Positions 8,041 to 15,248 of a DNA stretch of 64,000 bases are shown here, piece by piece. The stretch is from Bacteroidetes bacterium UBA7662 (GTDB lineage: Bacteria > Bacteroidota > Bacteroidia > UBA7662). The stretch lies in assembly GCA_002483345.1 (NCBI GenBank), contig DLHS01000015.1, positions 63,197 through 127,196 of the forward strand, given 5' to 3'. The position numbers and the translations under genes are program-made. The stretch's first letter is position 1. Every line of letters starts with the position of its first letter. The notes under the pieces are model-generated. The model searched no databases. It had not been told where the DNA came from and saw only the letters and a list, made by a program, of their open reading frames with translations.

Positions 8041-9091
8041 ATACCCTGAAGTAGCAGTTGTCATTCTGAACTGGAATGGAAAAAAGCATCTGGAAACCTA
8101 TTTGCCGAGTGTTTTAGACACTGTTTACCCCGACTGGAAGTTGTATGTAATCGACAATAACTCTACCGACGATTCCATTGCCTTTCTGAAGGCAAATTAT
8201 GCTGCCAGGCTTGAGTTGATCTGCCTGAAAGAAAATTTCGGCTATGCAGGGGGTTATAACGAAGGTTTGAAGCAAATCCCTGCCCGTTTTTATGTGTTGC
8301 TCAACAGCGATGTCGCGGTGAAATCGGATTGGCTGGACCGCCCGGTGGCGCTGATGAAACAGCATGACGACATAGCGGCTGTGCAGCCTAAAATCCTTTC
8401 CTGGATCGAGCCTGCGTTTTTTGAATATGCAGGTGCTGCTGGGGGCTATATCGACCGTTGGGGATATCCGTTTTGCGCCGGCAGGGTTTTTCAGGAGGTA
8501 GAGAGAGATTTGGGGCAATACGACTATGAAAAGGAAGTATTCTGGGTGTCAGGAGCCTGTATGTTTGTGCGCGCAGATGTTTTCTGGAAGGTTGGCGCCC
8601 TGGATGCAGATTATTTTGCACACATGGAAGAAATTGACCTGTGCTGGCGGATGCACAATGCCGGGTACAAGGCAGTACAAACCCATTTGAGCGTGGTTTA
8701 CCACCTTGGAGGAGGGTCTTTGTCGTATGGTAACCCGCGAAAAACCTACCTTAATTTCAGAAACAGCCTCATTACGCTGCAAAAAAACCTGCCCGGCTGG
8801 CAGATGTGGCTGTCGGTTTTCATGCGTATGATACTCGATTTCCCGGCTGCCATGAAGTTTTTACTCAGTGGCTCGAAGGCAGATTTTATGGCGGTACTGA
8901 ACGCGCACCAGGCTTTTTACCGCGACTTTGGCAAAAACCACCGGAAACGGAAGCTCATTCCCCGGAAAAAGAAAAAATCATCTTTCAAAACCATTTACCC
9001 CGGCAGTGTGGTGGTAGCCTATTTCGGCTTGCAACGCAAACGGTTTCCCGGCTTTGTGTCTTTTAACAAACGAAAAGAAACAGCTGCCTAA
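8033..9091 (+). CDS. Glycosyltransferase family 2
   Basis: 352 residues. GT-A fold: start VAVVILNWNGKKHLE, YVIDNNSTDDSI, ENFGYAGGYNEGL, metal site NSD in LLNSDVAV, and the acceptor-side SGACMFVRADVF...MEEIDLCWRMHNAGY with the ED-like pair. A basic tail (HRKRKLIPRKKKK) follows, then a hydrophobic/aromatic end. It resembles rhamnosyl- or other hexosyl-transferases for cell-surface glycans, but donor and acceptor cannot be told. Its stop overlaps the aroQ stop on the opposite strand. Confidence 0.92.
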   Translation: MSEYPEVAVVILNWNGKKHLETYLPSVLDTVYPDWKLYVIDNNSTDDSIAFLKANYAARLELICLKENFGYAGGYNEGLKQIPARFYVLLNSDVAVKSDWLDRPVALMKQHDDIAAVQPKILSWIEPAFFEYAGAAGGYIDRWGYPFCAGRVFQEVERDLGQYDYEKEVFWVSGACMFVRADVFWKVGALDADYFAHMEEIDLCWRMHNAGYKAVQTHLSVVYHLGGGSLSYGNPRKTYLNFRNSLITLQKNLPGWQMWLSVFMRMILDFPAAMKFLLSGSKADFMAVLNAHQAFYRDFGKNHRKRKLIPRKKKKSSFKTIYPGSVVVAYFGLQRKRFPGFVSFNKRKETAA

Positions 9092-9519
9092 GCCAACCGG
9101 ACACTTTCAAGTGCCAGTCGGTAGGAGTTGAGCCCAAAGCCACTCACAATGCCTTTACAATGCGCCGAAAGGAAGGAGTGATGCCTGAAACTTTCACGGG
9201 CATGCGGATTGGAAATGTGCACTTCAATGACCGGCGTTTTGATGGCGGCTACCGCATCTCCCAAAGCAACGCTGGTATGGGTATAACCTCCTGCATTGAA
9301 GAGGATGCAGCCCCATTCAAAGCCTGCCTCATGTAATTTATTGATCAGCTCACCTTCTACATTACTCTGGTAATAAGTGAGCTCCATTTCGGTAAATTCT
9401 GCCTTTAAGGTCTCCAAATAAGCCTCAAAGGACTCACTTCCATAGATTTCAGGCTCTCTTTTACCCAATAAATTGAGGTTAGGGCCATTGAGGATGAGTA
9501 TGCGGGTTTTCTGTTTCAC
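9088..9519 (-). CDS. aroQ: 3-dehydroquinate dehydratase, type II
   Basis: Third step of the shikimate pathway: 3-dehydroquinate to 3-dehydroshikimate, as a cytoplasmic dodecamer. Motifs are ILNGPNLNLLGKREPEIYG with the catalytic Tyr (about 26), FNAGGYTHTSVALGDA, and EVHISNPHARESFRHHS with the active-site His. There is no ATG; GTG at 9519 (VKQKTRILIL) gives 143 residues, the normal size, and upstream in-frame codons do not resemble the family. It is divergent from xerD with 42 bases between the two GTG starts. Its stop TAG (9088-9090) is inside the convergent glycosyltransferase's stop. Confidence 0.93.
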   Translation of the reverse strand: MKQKTRILILNGPNLNLLGKREPEIYGSESFEAYLETLKAEFTEMELTYYQSNVEGELINKLHEAGFEWGCILFNAGGYTHTSVALGDAVAAIKTPVIEVHISNPHARESFRHHSFLSAHCKGIVSGFGLNSYRLALESVRLA

Positions 9520-9561
9520 AGGGGAAATAAACGATATTGTGGCGAAGTAAGTTAAAATTAA

Positions 9562-10461
9562 GTGAACTGGGAAGCTGAAATCAAAGGATTCAAAGCATAT
9601 CTCCAATTGGAGCGCTCTTTGTCGCCCAATACGGTGGAGGCTTACAGCAATGATATCGGTAAACTGGCACAGTATGCTGCCATGCAGCCCGGTCAGCCAT
9701 CTTACCGCCAGCTCAAACATCCCGATTTGCAGCGATTTCTGGAATGGATTAATGGTTTTCAGCTGACGGAAACCAGTCAGGCCCGTATTATCTCAGGTAT
9801 CAAGGGTTTTTACCGCTATGCCGTATTGGAGGGCCTCATGCAGGAAAACCCCGCCGATCTGCTCGAAATGCCCCGCCTCAAACGAAAATTGCCGGAGGTA
9901 CTTTCATTGGAAGAAATCAACGAAATGCTGAGTTGTATCGATATGAGCAAACCCGAAGGACATCGCAACAAGGCACTGCTGGAGACATTGTATGGTTGCG
10001 GTCTGCGCGTAACGGAATTGATAGATTTAAAATTATCCAACTTGTTTTTTCAGGCCGGCTTTATCCGGGTGGTAGGAAAAGGAGATAAAGAACGGATTGT
10101 TCCTATCGGCCAGGAGGCACAAAAGGCCATCCAATGGTATGTTGACAGTCAGCGTAAAACGCTGAAAATTAAAAAAGGGCAGGAAGACTTTGTGTTTCTC
10201 AGCCGTAATGGCAGACAGCTCACCCGTGTCATGGTGTTTTTTATCATCAAAGAGCTCGCATCTCTGGCCGGTATTCATAAAAAAATAAGTCCGCATACCT
10301 TCCGGCATTCTTTTGCAACCCATCTGGTAGAAGCCGGAGCCGATTTGCGGGCGGTGCAGGATATGCTGGGCCATGAGAGCATCACCACCACCGAAATTTA
10401 CACCCACATCAGCCGCGACTACCTGCGAGAAGTTGTCATGAAATACCACCCCAGAGGATGA
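9562..10461 (+). CDS. xerD: Tyrosine recombinase XerD
   Basis: 299 residues from GTG 9562. Resolves chromosome dimers at dif together with XerC. An N-terminal SAM-like core-binding domain (1-95; LQLERSLSPNTVEAYSNDI) is followed by the catalytic domain with Arg in YGCGLRVTEL, Lys in GKGDKERIVPI, HTFRHSFATHL, GHESITTTEIYTH and the Tyr nucleophile therein. Ending with a short basic tail is usual for XerD. The next gene's ATG overlaps its stop (ATGA at 10458-10461). A housekeeping Xer is favoured over a mobile integrase, as there is no att repeat or element around it. Confidence 0.93.
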   Translation: MNWEAEIKGFKAYLQLERSLSPNTVEAYSNDIGKLAQYAAMQPGQPSYRQLKHPDLQRFLEWINGFQLTETSQARIISGIKGFYRYAVLEGLMQENPADLLEMPRLKRKLPEVLSLEEINEMLSCIDMSKPEGHRNKALLETLYGCGLRVTELIDLKLSNLFFQAGFIRVVGKGDKERIVPIGQEAQKAIQWYVDSQRKTLKIKKGQEDFVFLSRNGRQLTRVMVFFIIKELASLAGIHKKISPHTFRHSFATHLVEAGADLRAVQDMLGHESITTTEIYTHISRDYLREVVMKYHPRG

Positions 10462-11276
10462 ACCAACATTATCACCCGCTTACATCAAACGCCTTTGCCC
10501 TGATTACAGGTGCGAGTACCGGACTGGGAGCTGCTTTTGCCGCGCGTTTGGCAAAAGCAGGGAAACCCCTGTTGCTGGTGGCCTTGCCAGGAGAACAATT
10601 ACAGGAGAAAGCTGCCGCCTTAAAACAAACTTTTGGGGTAGAAGTAATTGCCCTGGAAATCGATCTGACCCATGAAAATGGCCTGCAAGCACTCTTTCAG
10701 CAGTGTACTGACGCCGGCTGGCCCATTGACATGCTACTCAATAATGCCGGAGTAGGTGGCAGTCAGCCTTTTGAAACAGCATCGTCGGTCTGGCTTGAAA
10801 AAATCATCAGTTTGAACGTTTTGGCGACCACTTTGCTGACACAACATTTTCTACCGGTACTCAAAGCACAACCACGCGCCCTTATCCTGAATGTATCCAG
10901 CATGGCGGCTTTTACACCCATGCCCTATAAAATGGTGTATCCTGCCAGCAAAGCTTTCGTAACCAGTTTTTCGATGGGTTTGGATGCTGAACTGCGTGCC
11001 AGCACGAATGTCCGGGTGTTTTGCCTGCATCCCGGTGGTATGAAGACCAATGAGGATGTCTCGGCCCGGCTCAGCAGGCAAAGCTGGCTGGGAAAACAAA
11101 CGGTATTACCAGTCGACAGGATAGTGGATATCAGTCTCAATGCCATCTGGTCTGATAAGACTGTAATCGTGCCCGGCTGGGCCAACCGGATGAACTACTG
11201 GTTGTTCAAATTTTTACCCTGGTCGGTCAGGAGCAGGGCCTTGGTAAAGTTTATGAAACGAGAGCTTAATCTCTGA
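10458..11276 (+). CDS. Short-chain dehydrogenase/reductase
   Basis: 272 residues. Classical SDR: cofactor site TGASTGLGAAFA, Asp in EIDLTHENG, NNAG (LLNNAGVGG), catalytic Ser in LNVSSMAAF, and YxxxK in YPASK. The C-terminal part (WANRMNYWLFKFLPW) is amphipathic and may touch membrane, as in DltE-like or ketoacyl-type SDRs. The substrate is unknown. It overlaps the xerD stop by 4 bases. A second SDR with similar layout is at 32.8 kb. Confidence 0.9.
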   Translation: MNQHYHPLTSNAFALITGASTGLGAAFAARLAKAGKPLLLVALPGEQLQEKAAALKQTFGVEVIALEIDLTHENGLQALFQQCTDAGWPIDMLLNNAGVGGSQPFETASSVWLEKIISLNVLATTLLTQHFLPVLKAQPRALILNVSSMAAFTPMPYKMVYPASKAFVTSFSMGLDAELRASTNVRVFCLHPGGMKTNEDVSARLSRQSWLGKQTVLPVDRIVDISLNAIWSDKTVIVPGWANRMNYWLFKFLPWSVRSRALVKFMKRELNL

Positions 11277-11277
11277 A

Positions 11278-11640
11278 TCAGGGATTTTCATCTATCCAGA
11301 GGGCTTCAAAGAGCGTGGCAGTAAGCTGCGCAGCATCTATTTCCGCCAGGGAATAAAAATGTTGCAGGGCAACCTGTTTACGGTTGGCCATTTCCAGTGC
11401 TCCCTTTTCATTTGAAAGTTTGTGCCCTTCGCACCAGCCCAGCAGTACCCCTTTGTCGGGGCCCCATTTCACGCCTGCCGGCCACAAAAAGCAGACTCTT
11501 TTTTTGCCGAAATAATAGGGTACCCCGTAGGATAATCTTTCATCCAGTTCGGGCGCGTGATCCTGAATAAGCCTGCGCAGCGTTAACAAGATACCGCGTT
11601 CCGGCTCGTCTATCCCATAAAACCAATCTTCGGCTATCAT
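11278..11640 (-). CDS. DUF1801 domain protein (YdhG-like)
   Basis: 120 residues: ERGILLTLRRLIQDHAPELDERLSYGVPYY, then FLWPAGVKWGPDKGVLLGW. This is the single-domain DUF1801 fold, beta-rich with a conserved G-x-P-x-Y/F motif. The function is unestablished; some members are suspected to bind metal or small molecules. It is convergent with the SDR, one base between the stops. Confidence 0.85.
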   Translation of the reverse strand: MIAEDWFYGIDEPERGILLTLRRLIQDHAPELDERLSYGVPYYFGKKRVCFLWPAGVKWGPDKGVLLGWCEGHKLSNEKGALEMANRKQVALQHFYSLAEIDAAQLTATLFEALWIDENP

Positions 11641-11653
11641 TTAGCTAAAAAAC

Positions 11654-11687
11654 AAAAAATCCCGTTTCCAACGGGCAGAAACGGGAT
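11654..11687 (-). terminator. Terminator of the transaldolase gene
   Basis: ATCCCGTTT (11659-11667) and AAACGGGAT (11679-11687) pair perfectly with an 11-base loop. Read on the - strand, the hairpin is followed by a run of T (11654-11659), 20 bases after the fsa/tal stop. Confidence 0.85.
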
Positions 11688-11707
11688 GTTTAATTGGAAC
11701 GGTTTGA

Positions 11708-12367
11708 CTACGCCTTGTTGGCTTTGGCGTGGTCGGCCAGGAATTGAGCCAGTCCTTTTTCAGTAAGCGGGTGGTTCAGCAGGCCGGTGATGGCGCTCAG
11801 CGGGCAGGTTACAACGTCGGCACCTACTTCAGCACATTTAACAATGTGGAGGCTGTTGCGAACGGATGCAGCGAGTACTTCTGTCTCCCAGCCATTGATG
11901 GTGTAAATGCGTACAATCTGTTCAATGAGTTGAATACCATCGAACGAAATGTCGTCGAGACGGCCCATGAAGGGAGATACATAGGTAGCGCCGGCTTTGG
12001 CCGCCAGTATGGCTTGTCCGGGACTGAATACCAGGGTACAATTGGTTTTGATGCCCTTGCTGCTGAAATATTTGATGGCTTTCACGCCGTCGGCAATCAT
12101 GGGGACTTTTACCACGATTTTTTCGTCCAGTGCAGCCAGTTTTTCACCTTCTGCGATCATGCCGGCCAGATCGGTGCTGATAACTTCGGCACTTACATCA
12201 CCATCTACAATGTTGCAGATGGCTTTGTAGTGATTAAGGACATTGACTTCCCCGGAGATGCCTTCTTTGGCCATGAGAGAAGGGTTGGTGGTTACCCCGT
12301 CGAGTACCCCGAGCGCATGGGCTTCGCGAATCTGGTCGAGGTTGGCGGTATCGATGAAAAATTTCAT
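11708..12367 (-). CDS. fsa: Fructose-6-phosphate aldolase / small transaldolase
   Basis: 219 residues, the size of the TalC/FSA subfamily. Class I aldolase barrel: MKFFIDTANLDQIRE, GVTTNPSLMAKEG, Schiff-base Lys87 in IVVKVPM, TNCTLVFSPGQA, AGATYVSPFMGRLDD. It moves dihydroxyacetone units in the pentose phosphate pathway, or cleaves fructose 6-phosphate; the two activities cannot be separated by eye. A hairpin GCTCAAA/TTTGAGC (12406-12436) lies in its leader. The SRP RNA gene is upstream on the same strand with its own promoter. Confidence 0.92.
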   Translation of the reverse strand: MKFFIDTANLDQIREAHALGVLDGVTTNPSLMAKEGISGEVNVLNHYKAICNIVDGDVSAEVISTDLAGMIAEGEKLAALDEKIVVKVPMIADGVKAIKYFSSKGIKTNCTLVFSPGQAILAAKAGATYVSPFMGRLDDISFDGIQLIEQIVRIYTINGWETEVLAASVRNSLHIVKCAEVGADVVTCPLSAITGLLNHPLTEKGLAQFLADHAKANKA

Positions 12368-12405
12368 GGGTTGGATATTAATCTTTGGGAAGTGGCTGTT
12401 TGTCA

Positions 12406-12436
12406 GCTCAAAATAAGATTCTTATTTGATTTGAGC
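12406..12436. repeat. Inverted repeat in the transaldolase leader
   Basis: GCTCAAA (12406-12412) pairs with TTTGAGC (12430-12436), with an inner ATAAG/CTTAT pair and a four-base bulge. It lies about 40-70 bases upstream of the ATG on the - strand. It may be an operator or an RNA leader hairpin; no known riboswitch is recognised. Confidence 0.4.
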
Positions 12437-12548
12437 AGCAGGGAAGTAGAGAGAACAGGAAGGGATGCTGTAACGGAAGAACTATGGGCTGCATCTTCAA
12501 ACCTGCGCATTCGGATGTCCTGTTTTCGGTGACGGAAAAAATAAAAAA

Positions 12549-12645
12549 GGGGTAAGCTACTTGCATCGCACCGCTCAACCGCCTACCCTTGCTGTATTCC
12601 TACCCTGGGGGATTCAGCAGGAGCTGGTCGTACAAGACTTACCCC
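12549..12645 (-). ncRNA. ffs: SRP RNA (4.5S-type), Bacteroidota form
   Basis: The RNA part of the signal recognition particle, partner of Ffh. Read on the - strand it begins GGGGTAAGTC and ends TAGCTTACCCC, closing a long hairpin, with the phylum-typical core around GACCAGCTCCTGCTGAATC and GGGTAGGAATACAGCAAGG, and a GCGATGCAAG return strand. Length is about 97 bases. A -7 box TACCTTTG lies just upstream and a T-run (12541-12548) just downstream. Identified by eye from the family core, not by covariance search. Confidence 0.88.
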
Positions 12646-12650
12646 AGGCG

Positions 12651-12658
12651 CAAAGGTA
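12651..12658 (-). promoter_or_regulatory. -7 box of the SRP RNA gene
   Basis: TACCTTTG on the - strand exactly matches TAnnTTTG and ends five bases before the predicted RNA 5' end at 12645. No clear TTG was found at the -33 position. Confidence 0.75.
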
Positions 12659-12755
12659 CGCCTTTACTGCTTTTTTGCAGCCGGAAGTACAGAATTTCAT
12701 AAGCATCAGCTTTTCAGCAGGATAAGATTGGTTTTTTCTCAATCATGGAATTTTT

Positions 12756-12808
12756 GTAAAGTTTACTTGTCAATATGTAAAGTTTACTTAACTTTGTAAA
12801 GTAAACTT
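12756..12808. promoter_or_regulatory. Triple operator over the promoter of the membrane protein/XRE module
   Basis: Three copies of a 13-base site: GTAAAGTTTACTT at 12756-12768 and 12777-12789, and GTAAAGTAAACTT at 12796-12808. Spacing is 21 and 19 bases, about two helical turns. Each is a near-palindrome. A promoter, TTG 12767-12769 and TAACTTTG 12789-12796 (19-base spacer), runs through all three, so binding would block transcription of the two genes starting at 12816. The obvious candidate ligand is the XRE regulator encoded second in the module. Confidence 0.7.
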
Positions 12809-12815
12809 GACAATC

Positions 12816-13277
12816 ATGAAAACAAATTTGCTTTTTTCAAACCGTTTAAGGCCTTTTGGCTGGTTATTGTTGCTGCCCGGTCTGGCATTAGGGGTGGCAC
12901 AGATGTACTTCGAGTTCGAACTTACCTTCCTTGATTTCAGCAACAGCTGGCTGGAAAGAATTTATGTGAAGGATCTTTTTAGTGGTAATCTGAATTTAAC
13001 GGATGAGTTGGCTGCCATCGGTATTATTGCCGGACTGATGGTACTGGTTTTTTCAGCAGAAAAACTGGAAGATGAATGGAGCAGCAGTCTGCGCCTGCGC
13101 GCCCTCAGCTGGGCGGTGTGGGTGCATTACGCGATCCTGACCATCGCTATATTACTGGTTCATGGAACTTCGTTTTTTAATGTGCTGGTCTACAATATCT
13201 TCACTTTATTAGTTGTTTTCGGGCTGAGATTCCGTTATCTGCTCTGGAAGGCAAGTCAAAGCGGGGAGGAAGCATGA
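12816..13277 (+). CDS. Membrane protein of a regulator-linked two-gene module
   Basis: 153 residues from ATG 12816. About four transmembrane helices: FGWLLLLPGLALGVAQMYF, AIGIIAGLMVLVF, WAVWVHYAILTIAILLV, and NVLVYNIFTLLVVFGL. No catalytic motif is visible. The next gene, an XRE-type regulator, starts inside its stop (ATGA, 13274-13277). Pairs of a small membrane protein with a 65-70 residue XRE protein are widespread and often stress-responsive; a function for this one cannot be given. Three operator copies sit directly upstream. Confidence 0.8.
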   Translation: MKTNLLFSNRLRPFGWLLLLPGLALGVAQMYFEFELTFLDFSNSWLERIYVKDLFSGNLNLTDELAAIGIIAGLMVLVFSAEKLEDEWSSSLRLRALSWAVWVHYAILTIAILLVHGTSFFNVLVYNIFTLLVVFGLRFRYLLWKASQSGEEA

Positions 13278-13477
13278 TTAATGCAGTGAAGCAGGCAAGG
13301 ATGGAAAAGCAGCTCACACAAAGTGAGTTGGCTGTTTTGCTGGGGGTTTCCAGGCAAACCATTCATTCCATAGAGTCATCCCGCTATGTTCCTTCTACCG
13401 TTCTGGCGCTTAAGCTGGCGCAGGTGCTGGGAAAAGCTGTTGAACAGCTTTTCCAACTGGAGTCTTCTGATAGTTGA
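13274..13477 (+). CDS. Small XRE-family transcriptional regulator
   Basis: 67 residues, a bare Cro/C1-type HTH: INAVKQARMEKQLTQSELA, VLLGVSRQTIHSIE (recognition helix), SSRYVPSTVLALKLAQVL, and ending AVEQLFQLE. Size and ending match YozG/YgzD-like regulators. It overlaps the membrane protein gene by 4 bases. It is probably a dimeric repressor of its own operon through the three GTAAAGTTTACTT sites; this is inference. Confidence 0.9.
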   Translation: MINAVKQARMEKQLTQSELAVLLGVSRQTIHSIESSRYVPSTVLALKLAQVLGKAVEQLFQLESSDS

Positions 13478-13537
13478 GATAAAAAGCAAACATTTTACAG
13501 GCGCTGACCTTATTTTTGACAGTCATAAGCCTTTATC

Positions 13538-15163
13538 ATGAACCTGGAATTCAACAAAAACGAAGACGAGTACAAGCAGCTGATGTATAAATACAAAGTC
13601 CGCTTCGAGCAAATCAAAAAGGGCGGTGGTGACAAAGCCATTGCGAAGTTGCACGAAAAAGGGAAACTGACTGCCCGTGAACGCATCGCTTTGTTGATAG
13701 ACAAGGGTACAGAACCGCTGGAAGTAGGTGGATTTGCCGGCGAAGGCATGTATGCTGAGCACGGCGGCTGTCCTTCCGGTGGTGTGGTGGTGGTGGTGGC
13801 CTACGTGAGCAAACGCCTTTGTGTGATTGTAGCCAATGATGCCACTGTTAAGGCCGGCGCCTGGTTTCCAATCACCGGGAAAAAGAACCTCAGGGCCCAG
13901 GAAATAGCGATGGAGAACAAAATACCTATCATCTATCTGGTCGACAGTGCGGGGGTTTATCTGCCTATGCAGGATGAAATTTTCCCGGACAAGGAACATT
14001 TCGGTCGCATTTTCAGGAACAATGCCATCATGTCGTCGGAAGGCATCGTTCAGATTGCCGCAGTGATGGGTTCGTGTGTGGCAGGGGGTGCTTATCTGCC
14101 GATTATGTCGGATGAGGCACTCATTGTAGATAAAACGGGCAGTATCTTTCTGGCAGGCTCTTATCTGGTAAAAGCCGCCATCGGGGAAGATATCGATAAT
14201 GAACTGCTGGGTGGCGCTACCACACACTGCGAAATCAGCGGGGTGACAGACTACAAAATGCCCGACGACAAAACCTGCCTGGAAACCATCCGCAAGCTGG
14301 TAGACAAGCTGGGGCATGGTGATAAGACCGGCTACGACCGTGTTAAACCAGCCGCGCCAAAGAAAAATCCGGCTGATATTTACGGCCTTTTCCCCGTGAG
14401 TGGAAAGCCGTATGATGTAACGGAAGTAATTGAACGTCTGGTAGATGATTCAGACTTTACGCCTTATAAGGAAGCCTATGGCCAGACCATTGTCTGTGGT
14501 TATGCCCGCATCGACGGCTGGGCAGTAGGAATTGTGGCCAACCAGCGTAAAATTGTAAAAAGCAAAAAGGGGGAGATGCAGATCGGCGGGGTGATCTACT
14601 CCGATTCGGCCGACAAAGCGACCCGTTTTATCGCCAATTGCAATCAGAAGAAGATACCGCTGGTGTTTTTGCAGGATGTGACCGGTTTTATGGTCGGCAG
14701 TCGCTCGGAACATGGTGGTATCATCAAAGACGGTGCGAAAATGGTTAATGCCGTGGCCAATTCCGTGGTACCCAAGTTCACCATTGTAACCGGGAACTCC
14801 TATGGAGCCGGCAATTATGCGATGTGTGGCAAAGCCTACGATCCCCGCCTGATTTACGCCTGGCCAACAGCAAAAATGGCCGTTATGGGTGGGGAGCAGG
14901 CGGCTAAAGTATTGCTGCAGATCAATGTCAGTGCGGCCAAATCCAAAGGAGAACTGATTACCCCGGAGGCGGAGGCAGAAATGCTCAAAACCATTACCGA
15001 CCGTTATACCAGCCAGACCACGCCTGAGTATGCTGCTGCCCGTTTATGGGTAGATGGTATCATTGATCCGCTGGAAACCCGTAAAGTTATCAGCATGGGC
15101 ATAGAAGCAGCCAATCACGCGCCCATTACGAAAAGGTTTAATATGGGTGTGCTGCAGGTATGA
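13538..15163 (+). CDS. Acyl-CoA carboxylase, carboxyltransferase beta subunit
   Basis: 541 residues. Transfers CO2 from carboxybiotin to an acyl-CoA. Two crotonase-like halves: ARERIALLIDKGTEPLEVG and SAGVYLPMQDEIFPDKEHFG, then oxyanion-type GSCVAGGAYLPIMSDE; second half VFLQDVTGFMVGSRSEHGG and TGNSYGAGNYAMCGKAYDP. The SAGVYLP...F(P)D.EHFGR stretch and GGATTHCEISGVTDY fit the methylcrotonyl-CoA carboxylase branch better than propionyl-CoA, so leucine degradation is the best guess. The matching biotin carboxylase may be the one at 24.4-25.9 kb. It stands alone here; a foldback separates it from the convergent actin-like gene. Confidence 0.9.
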   Translation: MNLEFNKNEDEYKQLMYKYKVRFEQIKKGGGDKAIAKLHEKGKLTARERIALLIDKGTEPLEVGGFAGEGMYAEHGGCPSGGVVVVVAYVSKRLCVIVANDATVKAGAWFPITGKKNLRAQEIAMENKIPIIYLVDSAGVYLPMQDEIFPDKEHFGRIFRNNAIMSSEGIVQIAAVMGSCVAGGAYLPIMSDEALIVDKTGSIFLAGSYLVKAAIGEDIDNELLGGATTHCEISGVTDYKMPDDKTCLETIRKLVDKLGHGDKTGYDRVKPAAPKKNPADIYGLFPVSGKPYDVTEVIERLVDDSDFTPYKEAYGQTIVCGYARIDGWAVGIVANQRKIVKSKKGEMQIGGVIYSDSADKATRFIANCNQKKIPLVFLQDVTGFMVGSRSEHGGIIKDGAKMVNAVANSVVPKFTIVTGNSYGAGNYAMCGKAYDPRLIYAWPTAKMAVMGGEQAAKVLLQINVSAAKSKGELITPEAEAEMLKTITDRYTSQTTPEYAAARLWVDGIIDPLETRKVISMGIEAANHAPITKRFNMGVLQV

Positions 15164-15179
15164 GTTTGTAAGGACGGGA

Positions 15180-15244
15180 GTGGAGATGGGAGTGTGGAGA
15201 TGGGAGTATAAAGTTTTCTCTACTCTTCACGCTCCCATCTCCAT
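15180..15244. repeat. Intergenic foldback with tandem GGAGATGGGAGT
   Basis: GGAGATGGGAGTGTGGAGA (15182-15200) pairs with 15224-15242; the only two non-Watson-Crick positions are G-U in RNA. The left arm holds a direct repeat of GGAGATGGGAGT (15182-15193 and 15196-15207). It fills the space between two convergent genes and could act as a two-way terminator or REP-like element. Confidence 0.65.
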
Positions 15245-15248
15245 ATTC

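Noticed and set aside
9562..10461. Integrase of a mobile element
   Set aside because: Sequence and the aroQ neighbourhood fit housekeeping XerD, and no att repeats or cargo genes are present.
11729..12532. 267-codon open frame opposite the transaldolase
   Set aside because: Mirror of the conserved fsa frame; composition is not protein-like.
13523..14317. 264-codon open frame opposite the carboxylase beta subunit
   Set aside because: Antisense to a clearly real gene.
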